Assembly: GCA_944320855.1 (NCBI GenBank)
Contig: CALUJF010000014.1
Coordinates: forward strand, 1-59,499
Source: an uncultured Phocaeicola sp.
GTDB lineage: Bacteria; Bacteroidota; Bacteroidia; Bacteroidales; Bacteroidaceae
Direction of reading: 5' to 3'
DNA: 59,499 bases
A program made the translations under genes and the position numbers. This document shows, in pieces, positions 1-8,241 of this stretch. The notes beneath the pieces are model-generated. The model searched no databases. It was not told the origin of the DNA and saw only the letters and a program-made list of their open reading frames with translations. The stretch's first letter is position 1. The number at the start of each line of letters is the position of its first letter.

Positions 1-39
1 CGCAAATCAAATTTATACATTTTAAAAACAGTCAAAATT

Positions 40-309
40 ATGTATTTAGACGCAGCTAAAAAACAAGAAATCTTTGAAAAGTACGGAAAGTCTAACACTG
101 ATACTGGATCAGCTGAATCGCAGATAGCATTGTTTTCATACCGTATTTCTCACCTGACTGAGCACATGAAGCTCAACAGAAAAGATTATAGTACTGAAAG
201 AGCTCTTACAAATTTGGTAGGTAAGCGTCGTGCTTTACTTAACTACCTTAAGGACCGCGACATCGAAAGATATCGTGCTATCGTTAAAGAGCTTGGCTTG
301 CGTAAGTAA
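40..309 (+). CDS. rpsO: Small ribosomal subunit protein uS15
   Basis: The 89-residue product matches bacterial S15 in length and carries the family pattern: an early GSAESQIALF segment, then LTEHMK, DYSTERAL and the RRALLNYL block that binds the 16S rRNA central domain. S15 is a primary binder needed for assembly of the 30S platform. The ATG sits behind an A-rich leader with no strong Shine-Dalgarno sequence, which is normal in Bacteroidales. The gene stands alone here and is followed by a hairpin terminator. Identification is essentially certain. Confidence 0.97.
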   Translation: MYLDAAKKQEIFEKYGKSNTDTGSAESQIALFSYRISHLTEHMKLNRKDYSTERALTNLVGKRRALLNYLKDRDIERYRAIVKELGLRK

Positions 310-337
310 TTATTACTTGCTGCACGGAAATTCAAGC

Positions 338-380
338 AAAACGGGCCGTATTCACAATGTGGGTACGACCCGTTTTCTAT
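338..380 (+). terminator. Terminator after rpsO
   Basis: AAAACGGG (338-345) pairs with CCCGTTTT (369-376), with a short inner CGTA/TACG pairing. It lies 29 bp past the rpsO stop and gives an A-flanked stem ending in T residues. Confidence 0.75.
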
Positions 381-392
381 ATCCGGAAAAAA

Positions 393-458
393 CGCTTCGT
401 CATTTAAGTCAAAACGACGAAGCATTTTGATTTAAACGACGAAGCGTTTAAAAATGGG
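393..458. repeat. Short 11/22-bp patterned intergenic repeat
   Basis: Blocks of about 11 bp alternate between a CGACGAAGC word and a TTAA-type word. GACGAAGC occurs at 416 and 438, exactly 22 bp apart, and in reverse complement (GCTTCGTC) at 394. The outer copies form an inverted repeat (AAACGCTTCGTC against GACGAAGCGTTT). It lies between convergent rpsO and the flavodoxin-like gene, so it could simply be a two-way terminator, but the pitch resembles the larger phased arrays elsewhere in the window. Confidence 0.5.
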
Positions 459-472
459 GTATTTCCGGTCTG

Positions 473-1255
473 TCAGAAATAGAATTCCGGATTCTTTCTT
501 TCGCTGAAATTTTCGTACAGAAACTTTGTAAATGGAGTGTCGAATATTCTTGCTCCATTAGGACATACTTTCACACAGGCACAGCACAGTGTGCAGGCAT
601 CGGCATCTGTAATTATATTGTTTTCACCATCCATGGATATTGCATGCGTAGGGCATACTGGTATACACATTCCGCACGAACAACATGCATCTGTGCTCTG
701 TGGTGCTACAGGCTGTTTGGGCTTTATCTCTTTGTATGGGAAATTTCCGGGAACATACAGCTCTCCCGGATTGGCAACAGTGTTTATTTTGTCTATAACC
801 TCTTTCCCGAAATGTTCGGCCATGCCTATGTCATAATGGTCAGGTCTTCCTGCTGCAACAGGCATATTCTCTCTGCTGAAACTGTGTTCGCCTATAAATG
901 TAGCTGCTGCTATTGGGCGAAAGCCTCTTTTTGAAACTTCGTTCTTAAGTTCAAGCAGGGCATCGTCATAATGACGGTTTCCGTATACTACTGCTATTGC
1001 GCAAATGGCACCGTTTCCGTTTATTTCTCCTATGCGTTCGAGAAACAGAGGTGGAATGCGTCCGCCGTATACCGGGGCAACGAATACCGTCAGTGAGTTT
1101 TCTTGAAAAACGTTTATTTCGTTGCTCTTGAAAGTTATATCCGATTCGGTAAGGCCATTTACCTTTAATCCGTCACCAATTGCACGCGCAATTTTTCTTG
1201 ATGTGCCGGTTGGTGAATAATAAATCAGATTTACCGATTTTATTATATTGTTCAT
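473..1255 (-). CDS. EFR1-type flavodoxin/ferredoxin fusion protein
   Basis: The 260-residue protein has a flavodoxin-like N-terminus with an FMN phosphate-binding motif (YSPTGTSRKIA, residues 13-23). Two 4Fe-4S clusters follow at the C-terminus: CCSCGMCIPVCP (from about 191) and CTLCCACVKVCP (from about 221). This is the EFR1 layout, a soluble electron-transfer protein that probably passes electrons between ferredoxin-type donors and an FMN enzyme. Partners are not evident from its neighbours. It is transcribed alone, converging on rpsO, with a Bacteroidales -7 box just upstream. The redox role is well supported; the physiological pathway is unknown. Confidence 0.85.
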   Translation of the reverse strand: MNNIIKSVNLIYYSPTGTSRKIARAIGDGLKVNGLTESDITFKSNEINVFQENSLTVFVAPVYGGRIPPLFLERIGEINGNGAICAIAVVYGNRHYDDALLELKNEVSKRGFRPIAAATFIGEHSFSRENMPVAAGRPDHYDIGMAEHFGKEVIDKINTVANPGELYVPGNFPYKEIKPKQPVAPQSTDACCSCGMCIPVCPTHAISMDGENNIITDADACTLCCACVKVCPNGARIFDTPFTKFLYENFSERKNPEFYF

Positions 1256-1281
1256 AAATGTGTTTTTTGGAGTTTATTTCG

Positions 1282-1289
1282 CAAATGTA
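1282..1289 (-). promoter_or_regulatory. -7 box of the flavodoxin/ferredoxin gene
   Basis: On the minus strand this reads TACATTTG, a perfect match to the Bacteroidales -7 consensus TAnnTTTG, 27 bp upstream of the start codon. No convincing -33 TTTG is seen at the usual spacing. Confidence 0.5.
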
Positions 1290-1343
1290 AGCAAATATGT
1301 GTCAATAGGTGAAAAATATGGCATTTTTTTGAGGTGTATATAC

Positions 1344-1374
1344 AAAAAAAAGAGTTGAATATTCAACTCTTTTA
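1344..1374 (-). terminator. Terminator of tRNA-Leu
   Basis: A perfect palindrome, AGAGTTGAAT/ATTCAACTCT (1351-1370), is followed on the minus strand by a T-run (complement of 1344-1350). It starts within a few bases of the mature tRNA 3' end. Confidence 0.85.
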
Positions 1375-1377
1375 TCG

Positions 1378-1461
1378 TACCCAGACCCGGGGTCGAACCG
1401 GGATGGATGTTACTCCACTGGTGTTTGAGACCAGCGCGTCTACCGATTCCGCCATCTGGGC
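1378..1461 (-). tRNA. tRNA-Leu (anticodon CAA)
   Basis: Read on the minus strand, an 84-nt cloverleaf forms. The acceptor stem GCCCAGA pairs with TCTGGGT (one G-U) and is followed by discriminator A. The anticodon stem CTGGT/ACCAG encloses the loop CTCAAAC, giving anticodon CAA. The long variable arm (TGGAGTAACATCCA) and the TPsiC loop GGTTCGACCC are typical of a class II leucine tRNA. The 3' CCA is not encoded. Confidence 0.96.
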
Positions 1462-1484
1462 TTGTCTGTTTTTCTTTTGCGTTG

Positions 1485-1515
1485 CAAAGGTAAACATAAT
1501 TTTCATATCTACAAT
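1485..1515 (-). promoter_or_regulatory. Promoter of tRNA-Leu
   Basis: On the minus strand the -7 box is TACCTTTG (complement of 1485-1492), preceded after 19 bp by ATTG (complement of 1512-1515; consensus TTTG). The tRNA would start about 17 nt after transcription initiation. Confidence 0.7.
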
Positions 1516-1635
1516 AGGTTTTGAAGAAAAAATGTAATATTTTTTATGTCTAACACTATTTAGAAACAATTAAACTCCGGTTTTATAAAATAATCCTTAT
1601 ATTAGCATAGTAAAAATAACACAAACTATATTATC

Positions 1636-2679
1636 ATGAACAATAACTACTACTGCATAATTATGGCAGGCGGAATGGGGCGAAGATTCTGGCCTTATAG
1701 CAGGAAACAGTTGCCAAAACAGTTTCTTGATTTCTTCGGTACGGGCGAAACTCTCTTGCGTATAACATTCGACAGGTGTAAGGGACTTGTTCCGGCGGAG
1801 AATATATACATCACTACATATATTGATTATAAGGACATAGTGAAAGGCATTCTCCCTGAGCTTGAGGACCGACAGATTATAATTGAGGAAGAAAGGCGTA
1901 ATACAGCTCCTGTACTTGCATATGCATCATATCTGATACAGAAAGCAAATCCGGATGCTACTATCGTAGTGATGCCGTCGGACCAGTTGATTCTTAATAT
2001 CGACAAATTCCGCTCCTCTATTCTGAAAGGACTTGATTTTGCATCATCTTCCGGCAAACTCGTGAATGTGGGAATCAAGCCTACACGACCTGAAACGGGC
2101 TACGGATACATCCAGATTGATGAAGAGGAGAGAGAGGGAGATTTCTGTAAGGTTAAGACCTTTATAGAGAAACCTGCCCTGGAGTTTGCAAAGGTGTTTG
2201 TAGAAGGAAATGAATTCTATTGGAACTCCGGAATATTCATATGGCATGTCACTACTATCATGAATGCTTTCCATGAAAACATGACAGAGGTATGTCCGCG
2301 CCTTGAGTGTGATGCTCCTGACTTTTCGGCTTGCCCTAATATCTCAATAGATTATAGTATAATGGAGAAAGCTGATAATGTCTATGTCCAGATGTGTGAT
2401 TTTGGATGGGCTGATGTAGGTACATGGCAGTCTTTATATGATGCGTCGCCTAAAGATATCAACAGTAATGTAATATTAAACAGTAACTCGATATTATATG
2501 ATTGCACTGAGAATATCATACACATGCCTAAAGGTAAGCTGGTGGTTGCCGAGGGGCTGCAGGGATATCTGGTAGCCGAACATGATAATGTACTCCTGAT
2601 ATGCAAGAAGGATGACCAGAACTCCATACGCAAATTTGTGAATGATGTGGAAATGAAGTTTGGTGATGAATATGTATAA
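1636..2679 (+). CDS. manC: Mannose-1-phosphate guanylyltransferase
   Basis: The enzyme makes GDP-mannose from mannose-1-phosphate and GTP, the precursor for GDP-fucose, O-antigen and capsule mannose. The nucleotidyltransferase signature is at residues 10-30: AGGMGRRFWPYSRKQLPKQF, including the Lys of the PKQF motif. Also visible are the internal EKP segment (FIEKPALEFA) and the FYWNSGIF block. At 347 residues it lacks the C-terminal phosphomannose isomerase domain of bifunctional ManC/AlgA, as is usual in Bacteroidales. The gene is monocistronic with a terminator behind it. The alternative, another NDP-hexose pyrophosphorylase, is unlikely given the RKQLPKQF motif. Confidence 0.92.
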   Translation: MNNNYYCIIMAGGMGRRFWPYSRKQLPKQFLDFFGTGETLLRITFDRCKGLVPAENIYITTYIDYKDIVKGILPELEDRQIIIEEERRNTAPVLAYASYLIQKANPDATIVVMPSDQLILNIDKFRSSILKGLDFASSSGKLVNVGIKPTRPETGYGYIQIDEEEREGDFCKVKTFIEKPALEFAKVFVEGNEFYWNSGIFIWHVTTIMNAFHENMTEVCPRLECDAPDFSACPNISIDYSIMEKADNVYVQMCDFGWADVGTWQSLYDASPKDINSNVILNSNSILYDCTENIIHMPKGKLVVAEGLQGYLVAEHDNVLLICKKDDQNSIRKFVNDVEMKFGDEYV

Positions 2680-2691
2680 CTAATATATAAG

Positions 2692-2730
2692 CGCCCGGTG
2701 ATTGTACATTTGTCGTTCACCGGGCGTTTA
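2692..2730 (+). terminator. Hairpin between convergent manC and pfkA
   Basis: A 10-bp stem CGCCCGGTGA (2692-2701) / TCACCGGGCG (2717-2726) is followed by TTTATTT. It can serve manC, and possibly pfkA in the other direction. Confidence 0.8.
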
Positions 2731-2769
2731 TTTCCTGTTCATCATATGATAATGTTAAAGGTTTGGAGT

Positions 2770-3780
2770 CTATCCGAAACAGATTCCCATTCGTCTTCCC
2801 TGTACAACTAATTCATGGTCCTCTGTCACCAGGCGTAATTTACCGGCAGTTTCAGAAAGTGGTATAGAATCTATTCTGTTCCCTTGCAGTGCAACCATTC
2901 TTCCGTATTGTCCGTTTGAGATAAGCTCTACGGCATGTCCGCCCATGAGTGTCGCCAAGTTTCTGTCAAATGCGGTAGGACTGCCGCCTCTCTGTATATA
3001 TCCGAGTACTGTTTCGCGCGTTTCAAACCCCGTTTCATATTCTATTTCTTCTGCTATATACTGGGCAGCTTTCTTTCCTTCCGGAGTGTTTATACCTTCG
3101 GCTACGACAACAATAGAATATGGCTTCCCTTTTTTCAGACGGTTTATTATTGTATCTCCTATTTTATGTATGTCGAAAGGTATTTCAGGCATTAGTATAA
3201 TGTCGCCTCCTCCGGCCATACCGGAGTAAAGTGCCAGCCATCCGGCTTTGTGCCCCATCACTTCGATAACCATTACTCTTTGATGAGAACTGGCCGTTGA
3301 ATGCAGCCTGTCTATCGCGTCTGCGGCTATGGAAACTGCTGAGTCGAATCCGAATGAAATATCCGTTCCCCACACATCGTTGTCTATGGTCTTCGGAATA
3401 CTTATGACATTTACTCCCACTTCCATAAGCTTGGCAGCTGTTTTCTGAGTACCGTTTCCGCCTATACATACCAGGCAGTCTATACCATAGTCTTTCAGTG
3501 TTTTAAGAATTAACGATGGCTTGTTATTGTTTAGTGTCGCTGAAGCTTTTTTGAATGGCTTCTCCCTTGAAGTACCTAATATAGTTCCGCCCAATGTAAG
3601 TAAACCGGAAATGGATTCTTCGGTAAGCCGGTTGATATGCCCGTCCATCAATCCTCTGAATCCGTTATGAATACCATAAACTTCCATGCCGTAATGGTTG
3701 AGTGCGCTTTTGCACACTCCTCGTATAGTTGCGTTTATACCCGGACAGTCTCCACCGGATGTCAATATTCCTATTTTCAT
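2770..3780 (-). CDS. pfkA: 6-phosphofructokinase
   Basis: The protein phosphorylates fructose-6-phosphate at the committed step of glycolysis. It is 336 residues, the usual size of short bacterial PFKs. It starts with the GILTSGGDCPGIN nucleotide-binding loop and has PKTIDND with the catalytic Asp at about 129-135, MGHKAGWLAL for substrate binding, and YIQRGGSP near the C-terminus. Two specificity positions are unusual in combination. The loop at 107-111 reads GGNGT, with Gly where PPi enzymes have Asp, while the catalytic motif has Lys (PKT) as in PPi enzymes, rather than Gly (PGT) as in E. coli PfkA. That Gly/Lys pairing is known from a clade of ATP-dependent PFKs, so ATP is the likelier donor, by inference. 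Confidence 0.9.
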   Translation of the reverse strand: MKIGILTSGGDCPGINATIRGVCKSALNHYGMEVYGIHNGFRGLMDGHINRLTEESISGLLTLGGTILGTSREKPFKKASATLNNNKPSLILKTLKDYGIDCLVCIGGNGTQKTAAKLMEVGVNVISIPKTIDNDVWGTDISFGFDSAVSIAADAIDRLHSTASSHQRVMVIEVMGHKAGWLALYSGMAGGGDIILMPEIPFDIHKIGDTIINRLKKGKPYSIVVVAEGINTPEGKKAAQYIAEEIEYETGFETRETVLGYIQRGGSPTAFDRNLATLMGGHAVELISNGQYGRMVALQGNRIDSIPLSETAGKLRLVTEDHELVVQGRRMGICFG

Positions 3781-3885
3781 AAACCATGCAATTTAATTGT
3801 GATGTAAAGTTATTAAAAAAACAAGATTTACTCGTTTTTAATAAAAAAATAATCATGTCAATCATATATATAAAGAGAAAAAACA

Positions 3886-3893
3886 TACCTTTG
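3886..3893 (+). promoter_or_regulatory. -7 box of the GH3-family gene
   Basis: TACCTTTG, a full match to TAnnTTTG, lies 33 bp upstream of the ATG at 3927. No good -33 TTTG is seen at the expected spacing, so only half the promoter is supported. Confidence 0.5.
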
Positions 3894-3926
3894 CAATGAT
3901 AAGAATTTGAAAAAAATGTAATCAAT

Positions 3927-5432
3927 ATGAACTCAACCCAATTGATTGACAGAATATTTGCCCCGCGTAGGAAACAAATCGAAAGATATTCTTCGCATGC
4001 AGAAGAAATTCAGAATAAAGTCCTGAAAAGACTCGTATCTGCCGCATCCGATACAGAGTGGGGCAAGAAATACGATTTTAATTCCTTAAACGGTTATTCC
4101 GGATTCAGGAAACTCCCAATACAGACTTATGAAGATGTAAAGGACTATGTAGACCGCATGCGCCACGGAGAAAAGAACGTATTGTGGCAAGGTGCAGTCA
4201 AATGGTATGCCAAATCTTCAGGCACTACAAACGACAAGAGCAAGTTCATTCCGGTATCGCCGGACGGCTTAAAGAATATTCATTACCGTGGAGGTATTGA
4301 TGCGGTGGCATTATATCTCGGCGAGAATCCTAAGAGTAACTTCTTTTCAGGCAAAGGCCTCATTCTCGGAGGCAGTCACTCTCCTAACTATAATGTAAAG
4401 GACAGTCTGGTTGGCGACTTGTCGGCCATACTGATTCAGAATGTCAATCCTTTGGTCAATATGATTCGTGTCCCAAGCAAAGAAATAGCTTTGTTGAGCG
4501 AATTTGAGGAGAAGGTTGAGAAAATAGCTTCGTCTACTATTCACAAGAACATTACCAACATCTCCGGTGTCCCTTCATGGATGCTGGCTGTAATAAAGAA
4601 GATACTTGAGAAAACAGGTGCTTCTACACTTGATGAGGTATGGCCTAATCTGGAAGTCTTTTTCCATGGCGGCGTATGCTTCACACCTTACAGAGAACAA
4701 TACAAAAACCTGATAGCCTCACCCAAGATGCATTATATGGAAACCTATAATGCCAGCGAAGGCTTTTTCGGTCTTCAGAGTTCATTGTCCGATCCGGCCA
4801 TGCTGCTGATGATAGACTATGATGTATTCTATGAATTTATTCCGTTGGATGAGTTTGAAAACGAGAATCCTTCAATCGTTCCGTTATGGGATGTAGAAGT
4901 AGGAAAGAATTACGCCATGGTAATCAGTACATCATGCGGCTTGTGGAGATACATCATCGGCGATACAGTGAAATTCACACAAAAGAATCCTTATAAATTC
5001 GTTATAACCGGCCGTACCAAACATTTTATCAATGCTTTTGGCGAGGAACTGATGGTAGACAATGCCGAAAAAGGACTTCAGATAGCATGTCGCGAGACAG
5101 GAGCACAGGTGCTGGAATATTCAGCCGCCCCAGTCTTTATGGATTCTAATGCCAAGTGTCGCCATCAGTGGCTGATAGAGTTCAGCAAGAAGCCTGATTC
5201 GGTGGAACATTTCCGTCATGTCCTCGATAAGGCATTACAGAGCATAAACTCCGATTATGAAGCTAAAAGACATAAGGATATAACCCTCCAGGAACTGGAA
5301 ATCATCACAGCACGTCCGAATCTTTTCCATGACTGGCTCAAACAGAAAGGCAAATTAGGAGGCCAGCACAAGATTCCGCGTCTTAGCAATAATAGAGAGC
5401 ATATAGAAAGCATGTTGAAACTGAACGAATAA
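3927..5432 (+). CDS. GH3-family acyl-adenylate-forming protein
   Basis: This is a 501-residue member of the GH3 family named after plant auxin-conjugating enzymes. Such proteins adenylate carboxylates and join them to amino acids or other nucleophiles. The phosphate-binding loop SSGTTNDKSKF is at residues 97-107. The adenylation core motif YNASEGFFGLQ and the C-terminal hinge region (IIGDTVKFT, then ITGRTKHFINAFGEE) are also visible. Bacteroidetes homologues are widespread but their substrate is not established. It is followed 27 bp later by the Ig-like lipoprotein and probably cotranscribed with it, so an envelope-related role is possible. Family assignment is strong; substrate unknown. Confidence 0.85.
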   Translation: MNSTQLIDRIFAPRRKQIERYSSHAEEIQNKVLKRLVSAASDTEWGKKYDFNSLNGYSGFRKLPIQTYEDVKDYVDRMRHGEKNVLWQGAVKWYAKSSGTTNDKSKFIPVSPDGLKNIHYRGGIDAVALYLGENPKSNFFSGKGLILGGSHSPNYNVKDSLVGDLSAILIQNVNPLVNMIRVPSKEIALLSEFEEKVEKIASSTIHKNITNISGVPSWMLAVIKKILEKTGASTLDEVWPNLEVFFHGGVCFTPYREQYKNLIASPKMHYMETYNASEGFFGLQSSLSDPAMLLMIDYDVFYEFIPLDEFENENPSIVPLWDVEVGKNYAMVISTSCGLWRYIIGDTVKFTQKNPYKFVITGRTKHFINAFGEELMVDNAEKGLQIACRETGAQVLEYSAAPVFMDSNAKCRHQWLIEFSKKPDSVEHFRHVLDKALQSINSDYEAKRHKDITLQELEIITARPNLFHDWLKQKGKLGGQHKIPRLSNNREHIESMLKLNE

Positions 5433-5459
5433 TATAACAAAAACTATCCATTACAGAAA

Positions 5460-7394
5460 ATGAAATTCTCATCACTACATATCTTACCGCTTGCAGTCGT
5501 AATCCTGATATTATATGCGTGTGCCAGTACCGGAACTCCGGACGGTGGACCATATGATGAAACTCCACCTAAGTTCGTGCGTGCTACGCCGGAACCCAAT
5601 TCCACCGGCAACACACGTAAGAAGATTTCTATGGAGTTCGATGAGTTTATAAAGATAGAAAATGCGGCCGAAAAAGTCATAATCTCTCCTCCGCAGACTG
5701 AAATGCCTGAGGTTAAGGCAAGTGGAAAGAAGGTTCTCGTAGAGTTTTTCGATACTCTTAGACCAAATACTACTTATACCATAGATTTTGGCGATGCTAT
5801 TGTAGACAATAATGAAGGCAATCCGATGGGAAATTTTGCCTATGCATTTTCTACCGGCGAAACCATCGATACTATGGAGGTTTCCGGAACAGTGCTCAAT
5901 GCACAGGACCTGGAACCTATAAAAGGCATACAGGTCGGTCTGCATAAAAACCTCAATGACACGGCTTTTACGAAACTTCCGTTCGACAGAATCTCGCGCA
6001 CCGACAGTCGCGGTCGTTTCTCTATCAAGGGGGTAGCTCCCGGTAAATACCGTATTTACGCCCTTAAGGATGGAAATCAGAATTATCTGTTCGATTCGAA
6101 GACAGAAATAATAGCATATTCTGATTCTATCATTATACCTTCTATGGAACCAGCCACCAGACAGGATACTACCTGGAATGCCATAGATACCCTCAAAATT
6201 GATACAGTCAAGACAGTGCATTACACTCATTTCATGCCCGATGATATAATTCTCAGAGCATTCAAGGAAGAAACCACAATGCAGTATCTCGCAAAAAACG
6301 AAAGAGAGCAGCTTAACCGTTTCTCTCTCTATTTCAGCGCGAAAGCCGATACTCTGCCAACCGTAACCGGGCTTGATTTCGACGAAAAGGATGCCTTCAT
6401 TATAGAACCTTCATTGAACAACGATACCATCAGATACTGGATAAAGGATACAGTGCTTTGCGAAAGAGATACCCTTACCCTGCAGTTGGATTATCTGTAT
6501 ACGGATACTCTTGGAAATCTCGTTCCGAAAAGAGATACGTTGTATATGATGAATAAGCTTAGCAAGGAAAAACGTCTTGCCATGGCTAAGGAGGAAATGG
6601 AAAAGAAGGAAAAGGAGATGAAGAAGAGAAGAAAGAAAGGCGATACGCTGAATGTCGTCGAAACAGTGTTCTTCAAGATGAACGTAGACGCACCTTCTTC
6701 CATGGACATAAACCGCAATATCTGTATAAGTTTTGAAGAACCCGTACAGAGTATTGATACTGCAGCCATACATGTAGATGTCAAGGTAGATACACTATGG
6801 AATGAGGAACGCTTTATCTTCGTTTCGGATAGTGTGGTCCCACGCAGATATTATATCCTGAGCGACTGGAAACCGGGCAATGAATACCGCCTGAGAATAG
6901 ACTCTACAGCCATTAAAAGCATATATGGCCTGCATACCAACAAGGTGGAAAATACCGTCAAGATAAAGACCCTTGAGGAGTACGGAACGCTCTATCTTAA
7001 TATAAAAGGTGTGGAAGGCAATGCCATAGTACAGCTTTTGAACTCCAGCGATGCCGTGGTAAGGCAACAGAAACTGAAGAAAAACAATACTTGTGATTTC
7101 TATTTCCTCCAGCCTAATACGAAATATTATATAAGAATGTATATTGATTCCAACAACAACGGAAAATGGGATACAGGCGTATATGATAAGAAAATCCAGC
7201 CGGAAGAAGTATATTATTTCCCTAAGGTATGGGAAATGAAAGCAAACTTCGAGTTCGAAGAAGACTGGGATGTGAAATCCGTACCTCTTGACAGGCAGAA
7301 GCTTGACGAGATAAAGAAGCAGAAACCGGAAGAGGCAAAGAAAATAAAAGACAGAAACAAGGAACGTGCAAAAAAATTAGGACTGACATCATGA
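5460..7394 (+). CDS. Lipoprotein with bacterial Ig-like (Big_5) domain
   Basis: The N-terminus is a lipoprotein signal (hydrophobic PLAVVILILYAC, with Cys at about residue 21). An SbsA/Big_5-type Ig-like domain follows at about residues 35-130 (from TPPKFVRATPEPNSTG to FAYAFSTGE). A carboxypeptidase-regulatory-like beta-sandwich comes next (about 135-215), then a long region of repeated beta segments. A highly charged Lys/Glu run occurs at about residues 372-390. The 644-residue protein is probably anchored in the periplasm or outer membrane. It overlaps the next gene by 4 bp, so the two are translationally coupled. Its molecular function is not known; homologues usually sit next to DUF3108 and transglycosylase genes, as here. 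Confidence 0.82.
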   Translation: MKFSSLHILPLAVVILILYACASTGTPDGGPYDETPPKFVRATPEPNSTGNTRKKISMEFDEFIKIENAAEKVIISPPQTEMPEVKASGKKVLVEFFDTLRPNTTYTIDFGDAIVDNNEGNPMGNFAYAFSTGETIDTMEVSGTVLNAQDLEPIKGIQVGLHKNLNDTAFTKLPFDRISRTDSRGRFSIKGVAPGKYRIYALKDGNQNYLFDSKTEIIAYSDSIIIPSMEPATRQDTTWNAIDTLKIDTVKTVHYTHFMPDDIILRAFKEETTMQYLAKNEREQLNRFSLYFSAKADTLPTVTGLDFDEKDAFIIEPSLNNDTIRYWIKDTVLCERDTLTLQLDYLYTDTLGNLVPKRDTLYMMNKLSKEKRLAMAKEEMEKKEKEMKKRRKKGDTLNVVETVFFKMNVDAPSSMDINRNICISFEEPVQSIDTAAIHVDVKVDTLWNEERFIFVSDSVVPRRYYILSDWKPGNEYRLRIDSTAIKSIYGLHTNKVENTVKIKTLEEYGTLYLNIKGVEGNAIVQLLNSSDAVVRQQKLKKNNTCDFYFLQPNTKYYIRMYIDSNNNGKWDTGVYDKKIQPEEVYYFPKVWEMKANFEFEEDWDVKSVPLDRQKLDEIKKQKPEEAKKIKDRNKERAKKLGLTS

Positions 7395-8200
7395 TAAAAA
7401 AGATTATTTTCTGTTTACTCATGACTATGTTCACGGGTACAGTTGTCAAGGCGCAATGCGGGGCATACAATGATGCAATAAAGCCCGGCGAAGAGTTGAC
7501 ATATGAACTTAAGTTCAACTGGAAGTTTATATGGATAAATGCCGGATGGGCGAAAATGACGGTCGATACAGTCGATTACAACGGGCGTACCTGTCTTCAG
7601 ACAGACCTCGAGTCGTACACAAACAGGAGGATAGATATGTTCTTCCGAATGCGTGATACCCTCACGTGTATAACGTCCGAAGACCTTATACCTCTTTATT
7701 TCAGAAAAGGAGCAGCCGAAGGAAAAAGATACAGTGTAGACGATGTGAAGTTCAGCTATCGTAACGGCAAATGTATTGTAGACCAGTATCGTACAGTCAA
7801 TTTTGGAAAGAAAAGAGAAAATTATCAGGAATTGCCTGTTTGTGTCTACGATATGCTTAGCATTCTTCTTCAGGCCCGTTCGTATAATGCCGAGGACTAT
7901 AAACCGGGGGATAAGATATTATTCTCCATGGCAACGGGTGTGGCAGTTGAAAAACAGACTCTGATATACAGAAGGAAAGAAGTATACGAGGCAGAGAACG
8001 GCATGAAGTTCCGTTGTCTGGTCTTCTCGCTTGTGGAATACGTGAAGGGAGAGGAGAAAGAAGTGATAACATTCTATATTACCGACGACAGAAATCACCT
8101 CCCCGTACGTCTTGATATGTACCTCAATTTCGGTTCTGCAAAAGCATTCCTGACCAATATCAAGGGAAACAGACACCCGTTGGAATCATTGGTAAAGTGA
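7391..8200 (+). CDS. DUF3108 domain-containing periplasmic protein
   Basis: This 269-residue protein begins with a cleavable signal peptide ending VVKAQC. It continues as a beta-rich DUF3108 domain (GEELTYELKFNWKFIWINAGWAKM at the start, VRLDMYLNFGSAKAFLTNI at the end). DUF3108 proteins have a lipocalin-like or barrel-like fold and unknown function. The start codon overlaps the stop of the Ig-like lipoprotein gene (ATGA), indicating one operon. The neighbouring transglycosylase suggests an envelope role, but nothing in the sequence identifies a substrate. Confidence 0.85.
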   Translation: MIKKIIFCLLMTMFTGTVVKAQCGAYNDAIKPGEELTYELKFNWKFIWINAGWAKMTVDTVDYNGRTCLQTDLESYTNRRIDMFFRMRDTLTCITSEDLIPLYFRKGAAEGKRYSVDDVKFSYRNGKCIVDQYRTVNFGKKRENYQELPVCVYDMLSILLQARSYNAEDYKPGDKILFSMATGVAVEKQTLIYRRKEVYEAENGMKFRCLVFSLVEYVKGEEKEVITFYITDDRNHLPVRLDMYLNFGSAKAFLTNIKGNRHPLESLVK

Positions 8201-8241
8201 CAACTCTTTAATTTGTGTTTATCGTAACAAACTCATATATA

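Noticed and set aside
5511-6230. 239-codon minus-strand frame inside the Ig-like lipoprotein gene
   Set aside because: No recognisable domain, and it is fully covered by a coherent lipoprotein reading frame in an operon.
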